6,671 nt of DNA from Ruminococcaceae bacterium UBA1213. Its GTDB lineage: Bacteria > Bacillota > Clostridia > Oscillospirales > Acutalibacteraceae. Under the pieces are notes generated by a model, which saw only the letters and a program-made list of their open reading frames with translations, did not search any database and was not told the DNA's origin. Position 1 is the stretch's first letter. Each line of letters begins with the position of its first letter. Shown here piece by piece: positions 5,810 through 6,671 of this stretch. A program made the position numbers and the translations under genes. The stretch is taken from assembly GCA_002309275.1 (NCBI GenBank), contig DBXL01000010.1:37802-44472 (forward strand), given 5' to 3'.

Positions 5810-6427
5810 ATGGAAAAGGTTATGCAGGTCGAGAAAATCGACAATTATTCCGAACAGATAGTAAAAAGGAAAATGACACCTTCAAAATTTTCGGCTCTCG
5901 TCGTATCCATTGCAGGTATTGTTGTTCTGATAGGCTTGAGTGTCTATCTTTCAGGCTATTTCAACTGGCTTGTACCGGTTGCCCTGCTTTTTCTGGGACT
6001 TGGAATATATCTTTCTATCATGCTTATCAAAAATTCCGGTATAGAATATGAATACACCTGCGTTATCGGAGAAATGAGAATCGACAAGATAAAAGGCAAG
6101 TCCAAGCGTAAAAAAATCACGGTGTTTGACGTGAAAGCCATTGATGATATAGGAAAGTATATCAACCCGAAAACAGGCAGTAAAAATGTGGAGAAATCAA
6201 AGTTTGATTTGGTTCTGACAGCGGCAGAGGACATTGACAAAGATGATACTTATTATGTCATCATACACGATAAAATAAGACAAAAACATGCTCTGCTTTT
6301 CTTCACGCCCAATGAGAGAACACTCAGTATGATACAGCCCTATCTTTCTATCGAACTCAAAAAGAAATTCCTCAAAATGAAACATGACCAGAATGCTGTT
6401 GAAAACACCTCTAAAAAAGAAGACTGA
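5810..6427 (+). CDS. Small membrane protein with two transmembrane helices and a cytoplasmic C-terminal domain; possibly DUF6106-like
   Basis: The 205-residue product has a short charged N terminus (about 1-26), two hydrophobic helices (about 28-48 and 53-73) joined by a very short turn, and a C-terminal domain of about 130 residues. The hairpin arrangement predicts that both ends are cytoplasmic. After the second helix comes GIEYEYTCVIGEMRIDKIKGKSKRKKI, then predicted beta and helical segments, and a lysine-rich tail. NYSEQIVKRK near the start and EYEYT...GEMRIDKI remind me of small uncharacterised clostridial proteins annotated as DUF6106, but this is recollection of pattern, not a search result. 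AAAGGAG at 5791-5797 stands 12 bases before ATG 5810, and the gap after pyrF is 26 bases, so the gene is probably last in the same transcript. No enzymatic motif is visible. Confidence 0.83.
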   Translation: MEKVMQVEKIDNYSEQIVKRKMTPSKFSALVVSIAGIVVLIGLSVYLSGYFNWLVPVALLFLGLGIYLSIMLIKNSGIEYEYTCVIGEMRIDKIKGKSKRKKITVFDVKAIDDIGKYINPKTGSKNVEKSKFDLVLTAAEDIDKDDTYYVIIHDKIRQKHALLFFTPNERTLSMIQPYLSIELKKKFLKMKHDQNAVENTSKKED

Positions 6428-6430
6428 GTT

Positions 6431-6465
6431 AAAAAGCCTTTCCACGAACACCGGAAAGGCTTTTT
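6431..6465 (+). terminator. Rho-independent terminator of the five-gene block
   Basis: A perfect 13-bp stem pairs AAAAAGCCTTTCC (6431-6443) with GGAAAGGCTTTTT (6453-6465) around a 9-base loop. It begins three bases after the stop of the last gene. The paired A and T runs provide the U tract and would also allow some termination on the opposite strand. Confidence 0.93.
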
Positions 6466-6472
6466 AAATTTT

Positions 6473-6523
6473 AAAAAAAAATTCAAAAAAACTCTTGACA
6501 AATGAAAAGAGATGTGTTAATAT
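6473..6523 (+). promoter_or_regulatory. Strong promoter of tRNA-Thr(UGU), with A-tract upstream region
   Basis: A perfect TTGACA -35 (6495-6500) is followed by a 17-base spacer and TAATAT (6518-6523). A TGT directly before the latter gives an extended -10. The -35 is preceded by A-tracts at 6473-6481 and 6485-6490, which resemble an UP element. The predicted start near 6530 leaves a leader of about 37 bases containing a small hairpin, TCAGG AAAG CCTGA (6534-6547). Confidence 0.8.
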
Positions 6524-6566
6524 ATAGAAGTCGTCAGGAAAGCCTGAAGAAAACAAAACAAAATAT

Positions 6567-6642
6567 GCTGGTGTAGCTCAGTTGGTAGAGCAGCTGATTT
6601 GTAATCAGCAGGTCGGGGGTTCAAGACCGTCCACCAGCTCCA
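6567..6642 (+). tRNA. tRNA-Thr, anticodon UGU
   Basis: This is a complete 76-base cloverleaf with an encoded CCA end. The acceptor stem GCTGGTG pairs with CACCAGC, the D stem is GCTC/GAGC, and the anticodon stem GCTGA/TCAGC closes the loop TTTGTAA. The anticodon TGT is at 6600-6602 and reads ACA, and ACG by wobble. The T stem GGGGG/CCGTC repeats the central G-G mismatch of the upstream tRNA-Thr. The two genes differ at six positions, including a compensatory C-G to G-C change in the anticodon stem. Its terminator, or further genes of the unit, lie beyond the window. Confidence 0.97.
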
Positions 6643-6671
6643 CTTTTTTCTGAAAGTGCCAAAGATGAATA

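Noticed and set aside
6641..6658. CACTTT / AAAGTG hairpin after tRNA-Thr(UGU)
   Set aside because: It overlaps the CCA end, has only a 6-bp AT-rich stem, and no T tract follows within the window, so it is not supported as a terminator.

Overview
The window looks like chromosomal DNA of a low-GC Gram-positive anaerobe of the Clostridia, most likely the Ruminococcus / Oscillospiraceae group. The basis is AT-rich intergenic DNA, strong AAAGGAG-type ribosome binding sites, consensus sigma-A-like promoters, tRNA genes with encoded CCA ends, a class I dihydroorotase beside a type 2 OMP decarboxylase, and long Glu/Pro/Lys-rich membrane proteins. The genus is inference.

Layout. The left end (1-545, minus strand) holds the N-terminal glutaminase half of a glutamine-dependent NAD+ synthetase (nadE), cut by the window edge. 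A 148-base divergent region carries the nadE promoter on the minus strand and a tRNA promoter on the plus strand. tRNA-Thr(CGU) at 694-769 follows, with a hairpin terminator behind it. A promoter at 843-871 then starts a run of five plus-strand genes ending at a strong terminator at 6431-6465. They are a 633-residue secreted-then-membrane-anchored protein with a very long acidic cytoplasmic tail, a 208-residue low-complexity soluble protein, pyrC, pyrF, and a small two-helix membrane protein. After the terminator a second strong promoter drives tRNA-Thr(UGU) at 6567-6642. The five-gene block is thus bracketed by two threonine tRNA genes identical at 70 of 76 positions.

How the genes work together. 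pyrC and pyrF encode the third and the last step of UMP synthesis. The other pyr genes are not here and no PyrR-type attenuator is visible. The first two genes are the least familiar part. One has an extracytoplasmic folded domain, a single membrane helix and a tail of about 310 residues; the other is a partner-like protein of similar composition, translated 19 bases downstream. I can describe their architecture but not assign a function. Between pyrC and pyrF lies a small element made of 7-bp repeat units in two oppositely oriented blocks around a core of about 50 bp. Its left block supplies the last codons and stop of pyrC.

No CRISPR array, transposase, phage gene or toxin-antitoxin pair was seen. 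The most unusual items are the membrane protein / disordered partner pair and the heptanucleotide repeat element.
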